Of a DNA stretch of 64,000 nt, positions 53,375 to 60,752 are shown one piece after another. The stretch's first letter is position 1. Each line of letters opens with the position of its first letter. The position numbers and the translations under genes were made by a program. Source of the stretch: an uncultured Actinomycetes bacterium (lineage in GTDB: Bacteria; Actinomycetota; Acidimicrobiia; Acidimicrobiales; SZUA-35); the NCBI GenBank assembly GCA_902826025.1, contig CADEDH010000003.1, positions 91,777-155,776 on the forward strand. The letters are read 5' to 3'. The notes under the pieces were generated by a model. It was not told the DNA's origin and did no database searches. It saw only the letters and a list, made by a program, of their open reading frames with translations.

Positions 53375-54112
53375 ATGACCGACCAGCTGGTGCTGCGCCA
53401 CGACGAGGGCGGCGTGTCCACCCTCACCCTCAACCGACCGGAGAAGCTCAACGCCCTCAACCCGTCGGTGTTCATGGAGCTGCGGGCCCACCTCGAGGCC
53501 CTGGCGGCCGACGACGCCGTGGGGGCGGTGGTGCTCACCGGGGCCGGGCGCTCGTTCTGCGCCGGCAACGACCTGGGCGGGATCGCCGACGGGGTGAAGG
53601 CGCCGTCGCGCCACTACCAGGCCGAGACGATCGACCTGCTGGAGCAGCTGCCCAAGCCCACGATCGCCAAGGTGCGGGGCCACTGCTTCACCGGCGGGCT
53701 GGAGCTGGCCCTGGGGTGTGATCTGATCTATGCCACCGAGTCGGCCCAGTTCGGTGACACCCACGGCCAGTGGGGCCTGGCGGCCACGTGGGGCATGACC
53801 GTGCGCCTGCCCGAGCGGGTGGGGGTGGCCCGGGCCAAGGAGTTGATGTTCACCGCCCGGCGGATCACGGGGGCCGACGCCGCCGCCATCGGGCTGGTCA
53901 ACCAGGCCGTGCCCGACGACGAGCTCGACGCCGTGGTCGGTTCGGTGACGGCCGAGATCGTGGCCGCCTCGTGGGACACCAGCCGCATCGACAAGGCCTA
54001 CCTGGCCGACCACCGGGGCCTCAGCCGGGCCGACGCCCTGGCCCACGAACGCTCCGGCGCCCACGGCCAACCCCGCGACCGGGCCGAACGCATGGGCCGC
54101 CGGGGCAAGTAG
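53375..54112 (+). CDS. Enoyl-CoA hydratase/isomerase family protein
   Basis: A 245-residue crotonase. STLTLNRPEKLNALNPSVF starts the fold. VLTGAGRSFCAGNDLGGI and VRGHCFTGGLELALGCDLIY form the oxyanion hole, with the first catalytic-type Glu (GGLELA) present. The second Glu of hydratases is replaced in FGDTHGQWGLAATWG, so isomerase or another crotonase reaction is as likely as hydration. It follows the LLM gene by 24 bases in the same operon. A basic tail (RERAERMGRRGK-like) ends the protein. Confidence 0.9.
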   Translation: MTDQLVLRHDEGGVSTLTLNRPEKLNALNPSVFMELRAHLEALAADDAVGAVVLTGAGRSFCAGNDLGGIADGVKAPSRHYQAETIDLLEQLPKPTIAKVRGHCFTGGLELALGCDLIYATESAQFGDTHGQWGLAATWGMTVRLPERVGVARAKELMFTARRITGADAAAIGLVNQAVPDDELDAVVGSVTAEIVAASWDTSRIDKAYLADHRGLSRADALAHERSGAHGQPRDRAERMGRRGK

Positions 54113-54152
54113 CTCCGTTCAACGTCGCCCTGCCACTGCCGACAGGAGCTGG

Positions 54153-55115
54153 ATGACCACCCGGGGTTCGCCGGTGACCGCTGAGCCGGCCGCCGGCGGC
54201 ACCCTCGTTAGCCCCCGGCTGAACATCCACAGCAACATCCACCGCTACTGGGTCACGGCCGTCGTCACGTTCGCCTTCGCCGGCTGGGCTCTCGGTACAC
54301 CGTGGCGGGCGGGCCTCGGCTGGGTCATAGCTGGTTCAGTCGTCGTATGGCGGACGGCGCTGGTACGGCTGGCTGAGATCGACGGGGGCCAGCTGCTGGT
54401 CCGCAATGTGCTCACCACCCGGCGCCTCGCTCCGGAGGCCATCGACCGCCTGGCGGTGGCCGATTACAACCTCGACACTCGGGGCCACAGCCGAATCGTC
54501 GAGGTGCACCGCAAGCCCGCGGGCCGGCGGTTCGCCCTCAAGCGGATCCAGTGCGCGGCGACGATGACCTGCTCTGCCGACCGGGCCGCGGCGACCAGCC
54601 AGGCCCTGGCCGTCTGGGCTGACGCCCATGGCATCCGCTGCGACGTCGACCCCCACCAGCTCGTAAGCGGCCTCAGCGGCCTGGCTCCCCTTCCACCCGA
54701 GAGCCGGTGCGACGCGCTACTGACGGCAGGGGCCCGCCGGCTCCAACGTGAGCTCCGCCACGCCCCCGGCCAACACCGGAACCCTGCGCCGGAGCCTCGG
54801 CCCAATCCGATCGGCTCGGCCGATCCGGCCGATCTGGTGGCGGCGATGACGATGGCCTACGCCCAGGTCGATGCCGAGGCCCGGCGGATCGCAACCCGGG
54901 GCGGGATCGACGAGCCCGACCTCCACCGCCTGGTGCTCCGGGCCCGGTCGGCCCGCCTCGTGCACCGGTCGGCCACGGCGGCCATCGAGGAGGTGGTGGC
55001 ACTCCACCGCATGGTGAGCCGGGGCGAGCTGGTGCCCACCCGGTCGCAGGCCCGCCGCTACGTGGAGCTGGTCGACGACGAGCTGATCGCCCTGCGACTG
55101 CCGCCTCGGGGCTGA
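54153..55115 (+). CDS. Uncharacterised protein with PH-like N-terminal domain
   Basis: The 320-residue protein has two hydrophobic stretches near the start (YWVTAVVTFAFAGWALG and WVIAGSVVVWRTALVRL, residues 32-70). A beta-rich segment follows (GGQLLVRNVLTTRRLAPEAI, HSRIVEVHRKPAGRRFALKR) that resembles bacterial PH domains. The C-terminal 150 residues are helical and rich in Ala and Arg. No family is recognised. Codon bias is like that of the neighbours, so it does not look foreign. It is downstream of the crotonase by 40 bases and could belong to that operon. Confidence 0.6.
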   Translation: MTTRGSPVTAEPAAGGTLVSPRLNIHSNIHRYWVTAVVTFAFAGWALGTPWRAGLGWVIAGSVVVWRTALVRLAEIDGGQLLVRNVLTTRRLAPEAIDRLAVADYNLDTRGHSRIVEVHRKPAGRRFALKRIQCAATMTCSADRAAATSQALAVWADAHGIRCDVDPHQLVSGLSGLAPLPPESRCDALLTAGARRLQRELRHAPGQHRNPAPEPRPNPIGSADPADLVAAMTMAYAQVDAEARRIATRGGIDEPDLHRLVLRARSARLVHRSATAAIEEVVALHRMVSRGELVPTRSQARRYVELVDDELIALRLPPRG

Positions 55116-55153
55116 GCACCGGTGCTCACCGTCAATCGCCGGGCCCGGCTGTT

Positions 55154-55257
55154 TCTCGGTGCGCAGCGCACCGCCCGTGGCGCCGGGTGCACCGAGATTC
55201 CAGTCGACCGCATCTCGGTGCGGGAGGCGCCGCCGGTGGTGCGGGGTGCACCGAGAT
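55154..55257. repeat. Two tandem CTCGGTGC palindromes
   Basis: Copy 1 (55154-55197) has arms TCTCGGTGC and GCACCGAGA. Copy 2 (55212-55257) has ATCTCGGTGC and GCACCGAGAT. The interiors are related GC-rich sequences. The pair lies between the unknown gene and the frameshifted SDR and may form stems in the SDR leader or end the preceding transcript. Confidence 0.85.
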
Positions 55258-55315
55258 CGGGGCGGTCCGCCGTCCATTCGAACCCCGGGGGCCCGGCTGC
55301 CTAGGATGCGGCCTC

Positions 55316-56109
55316 ATGACGAGCAGCAACGCAGGACGGGTGTACGCCGTGACCGGAGGCGCCTCCGGCATCGGTCGGGCCACGGTGGAGCGGCTGGTGG
55401 CCGACGGCGCGTCGGTGATCGCCGCCGATCTCAACGCCGATGCCCTGGCCTGGACGAACACCGTGGACGGGGTGGTGGCCGTGGCCGGCGACGTGACCAC
55501 CGAGGAGACCAACGACGCCATCGTGGCCGCCGCCAAGGAGCACTTCGGCGCCCTCCACGGCATCTTCCTCAACGCCGGCATCCCCGGCTTCGGCCTCGTC
55601 GACCGCCTCCCGATGTCGGTCTACGACAAGGTGATGGACGTGAACGTGCGGGCCGTCGTGCTCGGCATCCGGGCTGCTCTCCCCGCCCTGCGCAAGGTCG
55701 ACCAGGGCGCCATCGTGGTCACCGGCTCCACCTCGGGGCTGGCCGCCGACCCGGCGGCTGGACCTACAACGCCTCGAAGGCGGCGGTGATCAACCTGGCC
55801 AAGTCGGTGGCCCTCGACCTGGCCCACGAAGGCATCCGGGTCAACGCCGTGTGCCCTGGCCCCACCAAGACGGGCATGACGGCCGGCATGCAGAGCCGCC
55901 CCGACGTCGACGAAACCATGCGTAACGTCGTCCCCATGGCCCGCTGGGGCGAGGCCTCGGAGCTGGCCGCCGCCGTGTCGTTCCTGCTGTCGCCCGACTC
56001 GTCGTTCATCACCGGCGTGGCCCTCCCCGTCGACGGCGGCGTCACCGCCACCACCGGCCAGTTCCCCACGTTCTCCGCCCGCCAGGCGAAGAAGGCCGCC
56101 GAGGGCTGA
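55316..56109 (+). pseudogene. SDR-family dehydrogenase with frameshift
   Basis: From ATG 55316 the frame reads a good SDR start (YAVTGGASGIGRATVERLV, IFLNAGIPGFGLVDRL, IVVTGSTSGLAADPA). It then runs into PTTPRRRR and a stop at 55789. The correct continuation, GGWTYNASKAAVINLAKSVA with the Tyr-x3-Lys pair and VNAVCPGPTKTGM, resumes in another frame near 55755 and ends at 56109. One missing G in the run at 55753-55758 (ccggcggctg) explains it. Everything else is intact, so either the gene broke very recently or the sequence has a single-base error. Confidence 0.85.
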
Positions 56110-56141
56110 GTCCCCGCCCCCGGGAGGCGGCACCCCAGCCT

Positions 56142-56255
56142 CGAACTGCGCGACGAAAACGCGCCCCGCTAGCCAACTGCGTCGCGAGATCTACGAAATT
56201 CGTAGAGGACGTGACGCAGAACGGCGGCGGGGCGCGATTTCCGTCGCGCAGTTCG
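56142..56255. repeat. 114-base nested palindrome
   Basis: Four stems lie inside one another: CGAACTGCGCGACG with CGTCGCGCAGTTCG (56142-56155/56242-56255), CGCGCCCCGC with GCGGGGCGCG (56160-56169/56227-56236), CTGCGTC with GACGCAG (56177-56183/56213-56219) and CTACGAA with TTCGTAG (56191-56197/56199-56205). It fills a gap between convergent genes. The CTGCGTCGCGA string recurs in the repeat left of the AbiEi/DUF559 gene. Confidence 0.9.
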
Positions 56256-56266
56256 GCCGGGGGCCG

Positions 56267-56287
56267 GGGGTCCCCGAAGGGGACCCC
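56267..56287. terminator. Bidirectional hairpin before the HIBADH stop
   Basis: GGGGTCCCC (56267-56275) and GGGGACCCC (56279-56287) are perfect 9-base arms around GAA, abutting the stop codon of the leftward dehydrogenase. It could terminate both convergent transcripts. The GAA loop matches the 47-base repeats. Confidence 0.55.
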
Positions 56288-57183
56288 TAGTCGTGCCAGG
56301 TGCCGCGGACCTGGTAGCCGGCCTGCTCCTCGATGGCCTTGACCGTGGCCAGCACGTCTTCCAGGGCGTAGCCGTTCTCCCGGTAGCCGATCAGCAGCTC
56401 CTGGGCCCGCTTGCCCATGGGAGCGGGCGCACCGATGGCGTCGGCCAGGTCCTGGGCTAACCCGATGTCCTTGGTCGCCAGGTTCAGGTTGAACGACGGG
56501 GCCAGGCGGTCCTTGAGGATGGCCCGGGCGCCGCCGTCCCACACGAAGGCACCGCCGCTGGAGGCCCGCACCACATCGCGCAGCACCACCGGGTCGATCC
56601 CGGCCTTGGCCCCCAGCACCAGCGCCTCGGTGAGGCCCATCATGTGGATGAACGCACACTGGTTGTTGACCAGCTTGGCCACGTTGCCGGCCCCAATCGG
56701 GCCCACGTGGAACACGTTGCCGCCGATGGCGTCGAACGCCGGCTTGAACCGCTCGAACAGCTCGGCGTCGCCCCCCACCATCACGGCCAGGGTGCCGTCG
56801 CGCGCCCCCCGCACGCCGCCCGACACCGGGGCGTCGAGGAACCCGACCCCCTTCTCGGCCGCGGTGGCGCACAGCTCGCGCACGAGGATGGGCGAGTTGG
56901 TGGACAGGTCGATGATGGCCCCGCCGGAGGCGGTGGCGTCGAGCACGCCCCCGGCGCCCAGCACCACGTCCTTCACGTCGGGCGGGGCGGGCAGCGACAG
57001 GAAGCAGGCGTCCTGGCCGGTGGCGGCGGCCGCGGGGGTGTCGGCCCAGGCGGCACCGGCTTCCAGCAGGTTGGCCGCCGAGTCCTTGCTCAGGTCGTGC
57101 ACGGTCAGCTGGTGACCGGCCTTGATCATGTTGGCGGCCATGGGATTGCCCATGTTGCCCACGCCGACGAATCCCAGCTTCAT
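56287..57183 (-). CDS. 3-hydroxyisobutyrate dehydrogenase-family oxidoreductase
   Basis: A 298-residue beta-hydroxyacid dehydrogenase. MKLGFVGVGNMGNPMAANMI binds NAD(P). FLDAPVSGGVRGARDGTLAV is the substrate-binding DxxVSGG block and GAGNVAKLVNNQCAF carries the catalytic Lys. KDRLAPSFNLNLATKDIGLA is the family's C-terminal signature. It could oxidise 3-hydroxyisobutyrate (valine route), tartronate semialdehyde-type substrates or related hydroxyacids. It is transcribed in the same direction as the thiolase gene downstream, but a terminator separates them. Confidence 0.92.
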   Translation of the reverse strand: MKLGFVGVGNMGNPMAANMIKAGHQLTVHDLSKDSAANLLEAGAAWADTPAAAATGQDACFLSLPAPPDVKDVVLGAGGVLDATASGGAIIDLSTNSPILVRELCATAAEKGVGFLDAPVSGGVRGARDGTLAVMVGGDAELFERFKPAFDAIGGNVFHVGPIGAGNVAKLVNNQCAFIHMMGLTEALVLGAKAGIDPVVLRDVVRASSGGAFVWDGGARAILKDRLAPSFNLNLATKDIGLAQDLADAIGAPAPMGKRAQELLIGYRENGYALEDVLATVKAIEEQAGYQVRGTWHD

Positions 57184-57219
57184 GTCACGTCCCCCTCGGG
57201 TGTGTGTGCAGACGAAATC

Positions 57220-57250
57220 AGGAGCCTGAGCTGCTACGGCTCAGGCTCCT
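57220..57250 (-). terminator. Rho-independent-type terminator upstream of the thiolase gene
   Basis: AGGAGCCTGAGC (57220-57231) pairs perfectly over 12 bases with GCTCAGGCTCCT (57239-57250), loop TGCTACG. On the minus strand the stem is followed by GATTTCGTC, a short T-run. It sits 20 bases past the thiolase stop (57271), ending that transcript before the next gene on the strand. Confidence 0.7.
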
Positions 57251-57270
57251 CAGAATCGGTGGTCGAGAGA

Positions 57271-58479
57271 TCAGACGCCCGACTTCTCGAGGATGTGGAT
57301 GCCGCAGGCCGAGCCGAGCCCGATCACGTGGGCCAGACCGACCTTGGCCCCCTCGATCTGACGGTCGCCGCACTCGTTGCGCAGGTGCTGGCACACCTCC
57401 CAGATGTTGGCGATGCCGGTGGCCGAGATGGGATGGCCCTTCGACTCCAGGCCGCCCGACACGTTCACCGGCAACCGGCCGTCGCGCCACGGGGCGCCCG
57501 ACTCGAAGAAGTCGACGGCGCCGCCCTCCTCGCACAGACCGAGGTTGTCGTAGTGGACGAGCTCGGCAGTGGCGAAGCAGTCGTGCAGCTCCACCAGGTC
57601 GAGGTCTTCCGGACCGACGCCGGCCTGCTCGTAGGCCTGCTTGGCTGCGTTCTTGGTGAGCGTGTTGACGTCGGGCAGGATCTGGCACGCCTCCTGCCAC
57701 GGGTCGGAGGTGAGGATCGAGGCCGACACCTTCACCGCCCGCCGCTGCTGCTCCAGCGACAGCGTCTTCAGCTTCTCCCCGCTCACCACCACGGCGGCGG
57801 CCGCCCCGTCGCAGTTGGCCGAGCACATCGACCGGGTGTTGGGGTAGGCGATCATCACGTCGTTCATGATCTGCTCGGCCGACATGGCCTTGGTGTAGGT
57901 GGCCAGCGGGTTCAGCGTGGAGTGGCTGTGGTTCTTCTCGCTGATCCTGGCGAACAGCTCGAACGTGGCGCCCCCGTACTTGTGGCCGTACTCCATCCCC
58001 ACCTGGGCGAACACGCCCGGCATGGTGTTGGTACCGATGCGGCCGTCGATGCCGGCCACGGCCCCGTAGCGGCCTGACGGGTTGTAGACCTTGGCGTCGG
58101 ACCGGGGCACGCCGCCGGCGCCGAGCAGGCCGGCGCCGGCCAGCTTCTCCACGCCACAGGCCAGGCCCATGTCACACTCGCCGGCCTTGACCGCCATGAT
58201 CGCCGTGCGCAGGGCGGTGGCCCCGGTGGCGCAGGCGTTCGACACGTTGTAGACGGGAATGCCGGTCTGCCCCACCTGCTTCTGCAGCTGTTGGCCGATA
58301 CCGCCGCCACCGAGCAGGTTGCCGGCGGCGAACACGCCGATGTCGGCCATGGTGACCCCGGCATCGGCCAGGGCGGCCATGATGGCCTGCGCCCCGAGGT
58401 CGACCGTGTCGAGGTCGGGGTGCTTGCCGAACTTGGTCATGTTGATCCCGAGGATCCAGATCTCATCGCTGGCACTCAT
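57271..58479 (-). CDS. Thiolase-family (SCP2/lipid-transfer type) acyltransferase
   Basis: The 402-residue protein is a thiolase-superfamily member of the SCP-x/lipid-transfer kind. YNVSNACATGATALRTAI holds the nucleophilic Cys (near residue 86), LVELHDCFATAELVHYDNLG the HDCF-type block, and LESKGHPISATGIANIWEV the GHP His. IGLGSACGIHIL replaces the usual CGGG loop. In actinobacteria such thiolases pair with DUF35 zinc-ribbon proteins and act as retro-aldolases or thiolases in sterol side-chain or acyl-CoA breakdown. The DUF35 partner is adjacent. AAGGAG precedes ATG 58479. Confidence 0.9.
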   Translation of the reverse strand: MSASDEIWILGINMTKFGKHPDLDTVDLGAQAIMAALADAGVTMADIGVFAAGNLLGGGGIGQQLQKQVGQTGIPVYNVSNACATGATALRTAIMAVKAGECDMGLACGVEKLAGAGLLGAGGVPRSDAKVYNPSGRYGAVAGIDGRIGTNTMPGVFAQVGMEYGHKYGGATFELFARISEKNHSHSTLNPLATYTKAMSAEQIMNDVMIAYPNTRSMCSANCDGAAAAVVVSGEKLKTLSLEQQRRAVKVSASILTSDPWQEACQILPDVNTLTKNAAKQAYEQAGVGPEDLDLVELHDCFATAELVHYDNLGLCEEGGAVDFFESGAPWRDGRLPVNVSGGLESKGHPISATGIANIWEVCQHLRNECGDRQIEGAKVGLAHVIGLGSACGIHILEKSGV

Positions 58480-58511
58480 GGCAGTCTCCTTCTTGCGATC
58501 GTTTGGCCGGG

Positions 58512-58913
58512 TCAGGCCGGTTCGTAGCCGAAGCCGACGGCTTCGGTGCCGTTGTCGTCGGCGCCCATCGAATAGGTGGCGAGCCGCACGGCCATCCCGA
58601 GCGTCACGTGCTCGGGGTCGGGCTCGGTGTTGATGATGTTGCCCCGCACGCTCGTGCCACCACAGTCGACCACGGCGGCCACGAACGGCACCTTGATGCC
58701 CGGTCCGGCCTGGGACACGATGGTGAAGGCCCGCAGCTCGCCCTCGTTGGGGATGTCGACCGTGCGGAACTCGGTGGCGAAACACGAGGCACAGGCGTTG
58801 CGCCGGTCGAAGAACCGGGCGCCGCAGGAGGTGCACTCGTGGGCGACGAGGTGCGGGGTCTCCCCCAGCACGAGATAGTTGACCAGGGGTACTTGCTGTG
58901 CGACGTCGCTCAT
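58512..58913 (-). CDS. DUF35 zinc-ribbon/OB-fold partner of the thiolase
   Basis: A 133-residue protein with an N-terminal zinc ribbon (LVAHECTSCGARFFDRRNAC, then ASCF; Cys at about 27, 30, 41, 44) and an OB fold (GELRAFTIVSQAGPGIKVPF, AAVVDCGGTSVRGNI). DUF35 proteins bind acyl-CoA and form a complex with SCP2-type thiolases, as with the Ltp2-like retro-aldolase. It lies just upstream of the thiolase gene on the same strand with 32 bases between. ATG 58913 is used because it starts the family-typical MSDVAQQ. Confidence 0.92.
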   Translation of the reverse strand: MSDVAQQVPLVNYLVLGETPHLVAHECTSCGARFFDRRNACASCFATEFRTVDIPNEGELRAFTIVSQAGPGIKVPFVAAVVDCGGTSVRGNIINTEPDPEHVTLGMAVRLATYSMGADDNGTEAVGFGYEPA

Positions 58914-58974
58914 CAGGGCGATTCTCGCACCGGAGGGGCCGCATCGCCAGCCGTGCGACCCGACCGGGCAAGAG

Positions 58975-58986
58975 TGACAAATGTCA
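58975..58986. promoter_or_regulatory. Candidate operator TGACAAATGTCA
   Basis: A perfect 12-base palindrome, TGACA-AA-TGTCA, lies in the 188-base region between the divergent DUF35 gene and the secreted-protein gene. It is in one of the more AT-rich stretches of the gap, which is where a regulator would sit. No repressor gene is adjacent. Confidence 0.35.
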
Positions 58987-59101
58987 TACCGGTTCCTCAG
59001 AGTCTTCTTAGAGGCGGGGTCGATGGTGAATGACGTACCGGACGCCACGTCGCCCCGGCGTCCGGTGCCAACACTTTCCGAGCCCGAGGAGCGAGACCAC
59101 G

Positions 59102-59515
59102 ATGCGATCCCCCACCCGAACCCTACGCCTCGGCCTGACCGCTCTCAGCCTGGTCGGCCTGAGCCTCACCGTCCCCTCCGTGGCCGGTGCCGCCCCCAGC
59201 GCTCCCGCCGCCCCCGCCGCCCCGGAGGACGGCGTCGGACCCCGGGTGGAGCGGGCCTGCCTGCGCATCCCCAACATCGAGACCCGCCTGACCGAACGCA
59301 AGGCCCGACTCGACGGCGATGCCACCGTGCGGGGCTCGCTGGCCTGGCTCCAGTCCAAGATCGACGCGGCCAAGGCCGCCGATCGCGATCAGCTCGCCAC
59401 CGTGCTCGAGAACCGCCTGTCGGTTCGGTCCAAGACACGGGAGATCCTCGACGAGCGCACGGAGCTGGTGGCCGACCTCCGGTCCCGTTGCGAGAGCTGG
59501 GGAGTCGAGATCTGA
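59102..59515 (+). CDS. Secreted helical protein
   Basis: A 137-residue exported protein: basic MRSPTRTLRLG, hydrophobic LTALSLVGLSLTVPSVAGA, and likely cleavage after AGAA. The mature part begins Ala/Pro-rich and becomes a long charged helix pair (IETRLTERKARLDGDATVRG, SKIDAAKAADRDQLATVLEN, REILDERTELVADLRSR) with two cysteines (near residues 52 and 131). AGGAG precedes ATG 59102. The stop overlaps the next start (TGATG). It sits just upstream of a two-component system, similar in layout to periplasmic sensor-accessory proteins. Function unknown. Confidence 0.75.
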   Translation: MRSPTRTLRLGLTALSLVGLSLTVPSVAGAAPSAPAAPAAPEDGVGPRVERACLRIPNIETRLTERKARLDGDATVRGSLAWLQSKIDAAKAADRDQLATVLENRLSVRSKTREILDERTELVADLRSRCESWGVEI

Positions 59516-59922
59516 TGGCCGCCCCGATGGTTCCCGCATCCCGGCCCGCCACTCGTCAGTCGGTCCGCCAGGCCGCTCGCCCCCTGGCCCTGGCCCTCGT
59601 GCTGGCCGCCGGCCTGTCCGCCTGTGGCGGTAGCAAGGATGACAGCGTCACCGCCGCCGGCGGCAGCTCGTCCGCTCCGGCCACCACCGCCGCCCCGACC
59701 TCCGGCGGGGGATCGTCGGCGTCGTCGACCAGCGCCCCGGCTTCGGGCGGATCGGCCACCACTCCCGCCGCCGGTGCCACGACCACCACCACCGTCGTCG
59801 CCGGCGCCGGCGCCGCCCTCGACACCGTGCCCGAGTCCGACGTGGCCGAGATGGAGCGCACGCTCGACGAGATCGACCAGGTGCTGAACGACCTCGACAC
59901 CGACTTCAACCAGGACCAGTAG
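59515..59922 (+). CDS. Small lipoprotein with Ser/Thr linker
   Basis: The 135-residue product has a lipoprotein signal, LALALVLAAGLSACGGS (lipobox LSAC near residue 34-37). A Ser/Thr/Ala/Gly linker of about 60 residues follows, and then a C-terminal acidic helix (ESDVAEMERTLDEIDQVLND). The ATG overlaps the preceding stop, so it is coupled to the secreted helical protein. The two-component system begins 52 bases downstream. The acidic coiled helix may bind the basic helices of its neighbour. This is inference. Confidence 0.75.
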   Translation: MAAPMVPASRPATRQSVRQAARPLALALVLAAGLSACGGSKDDSVTAAGGSSSAPATTAAPTSGGGSSASSTSAPASGGSATTPAAGATTTTTVVAGAGAALDTVPESDVAEMERTLDEIDQVLNDLDTDFNQDQ

Positions 59923-59974
59923 GACCGGAACCAGGAGCAAGGGTCGGTTCCATCGTCGCTAGCGTCTCCTCCTG

Positions 59975-60751
59975 ATGTCCCCTGCGTCTCCCGTCGTCGC
60001 CGCTGGCGGGCAGGGGCGCGTGCTGATCGTGGAGGACGACGACGAGGTGCGGCGGGCGGTGGAGCAGGGCCTCAACCTGCTCGGTTTCGAGGCCCGCTCG
60101 GTCGGTGACGCCGAGACGGCACTGGCCTTGATCGGCCGGGCCGCATCGTCGGCGATACCGAGCTCGGGGCCCGGTGGGCCGCCCGAGGTGCTGGTGGCCG
60201 ACGTCGGCCTGCCCGGCCTCTCCGGGATCGAGCTGTGCCGGCGCCTCCGGGCCGAGTCGGTGGACGTGCCGATCCTCATACTGTCCGCCCTCGACCAGGT
60301 CAGCGACCGGGTGGCCGGGCTCCAGGCCGGGGCCGACGACTACCTGGTCAAGCCGTTCGACCTGGAGGAGCTGTCGCTCCGGCTCCGGGCGCTGCTGCGG
60401 CGGGCGGCCACCGCCGCTCCCACCCCCGACGCCGCTCACACGCAGGGGCGGGTGACGGTGGGGGCCCGGCTCTGGCTCGACCTCGATCGCCGCCGGGCCT
60501 CGTACGACGGCCAGCCCGTCGACCTGTCACGCCGGGAGTTCGACCTGCTGGCGGCGTTTGCCACCAACGCCGGCATCGTGCTCAGCCGGATCCGGCTGCT
60601 GGAGCTGGTGTGGGGCTACGACTTCGACACCGACACCAACGTGGTCGACGTGTTCGTCGGCTACCTGCGGCGCAAGCTGGAGGCGGCCGGCGCCGCCCCC
60701 CGGACGATCGAGACCGTGCGGGGCGTGGGCTTCGTGCTGCGGGAGCCCTGA
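59975..60751 (+). CDS. OmpR/PhoB-type response regulator
   Basis: The 258-residue regulator has a receiver domain (VLIVEDDDEVRRAVEQGL with the acidic pair, VLVADVGLPGLSGIELCRR with the phosphoacceptor Asp near residue 76, and YLVKPFDLEELSLRL with the Lys). A winged-helix DNA-binding domain follows (LSRREFDLLAAFATNAG, VVDVFVGYLRRKLEAAG, IETVRGVGFVLREP). An insertion of about 12 residues (ASSAIPSSGPGGPPE) lies before the Asp strand, which is unusual. It is immediately upstream of its histidine kinase. Confidence 0.95.
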   Translation: MSPASPVVAAGGQGRVLIVEDDDEVRRAVEQGLNLLGFEARSVGDAETALALIGRAASSAIPSSGPGGPPEVLVADVGLPGLSGIELCRRLRAESVDVPILILSALDQVSDRVAGLQAGADDYLVKPFDLEELSLRLRALLRRAATAAPTPDAAHTQGRVTVGARLWLDLDRRRASYDGQPVDLSRREFDLLAAFATNAGIVLSRIRLLELVWGYDFDTDTNVVDVFVGYLRRKLEAAGAAPRTIETVRGVGFVLREP

Positions 60752-60752
60752 G

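Noticed and set aside
55122-55304. Short open frame through the CTCGGTGC palindromes
   Set aside because: It is explained by the palindromes and has no ribosome site or recognisable protein features.
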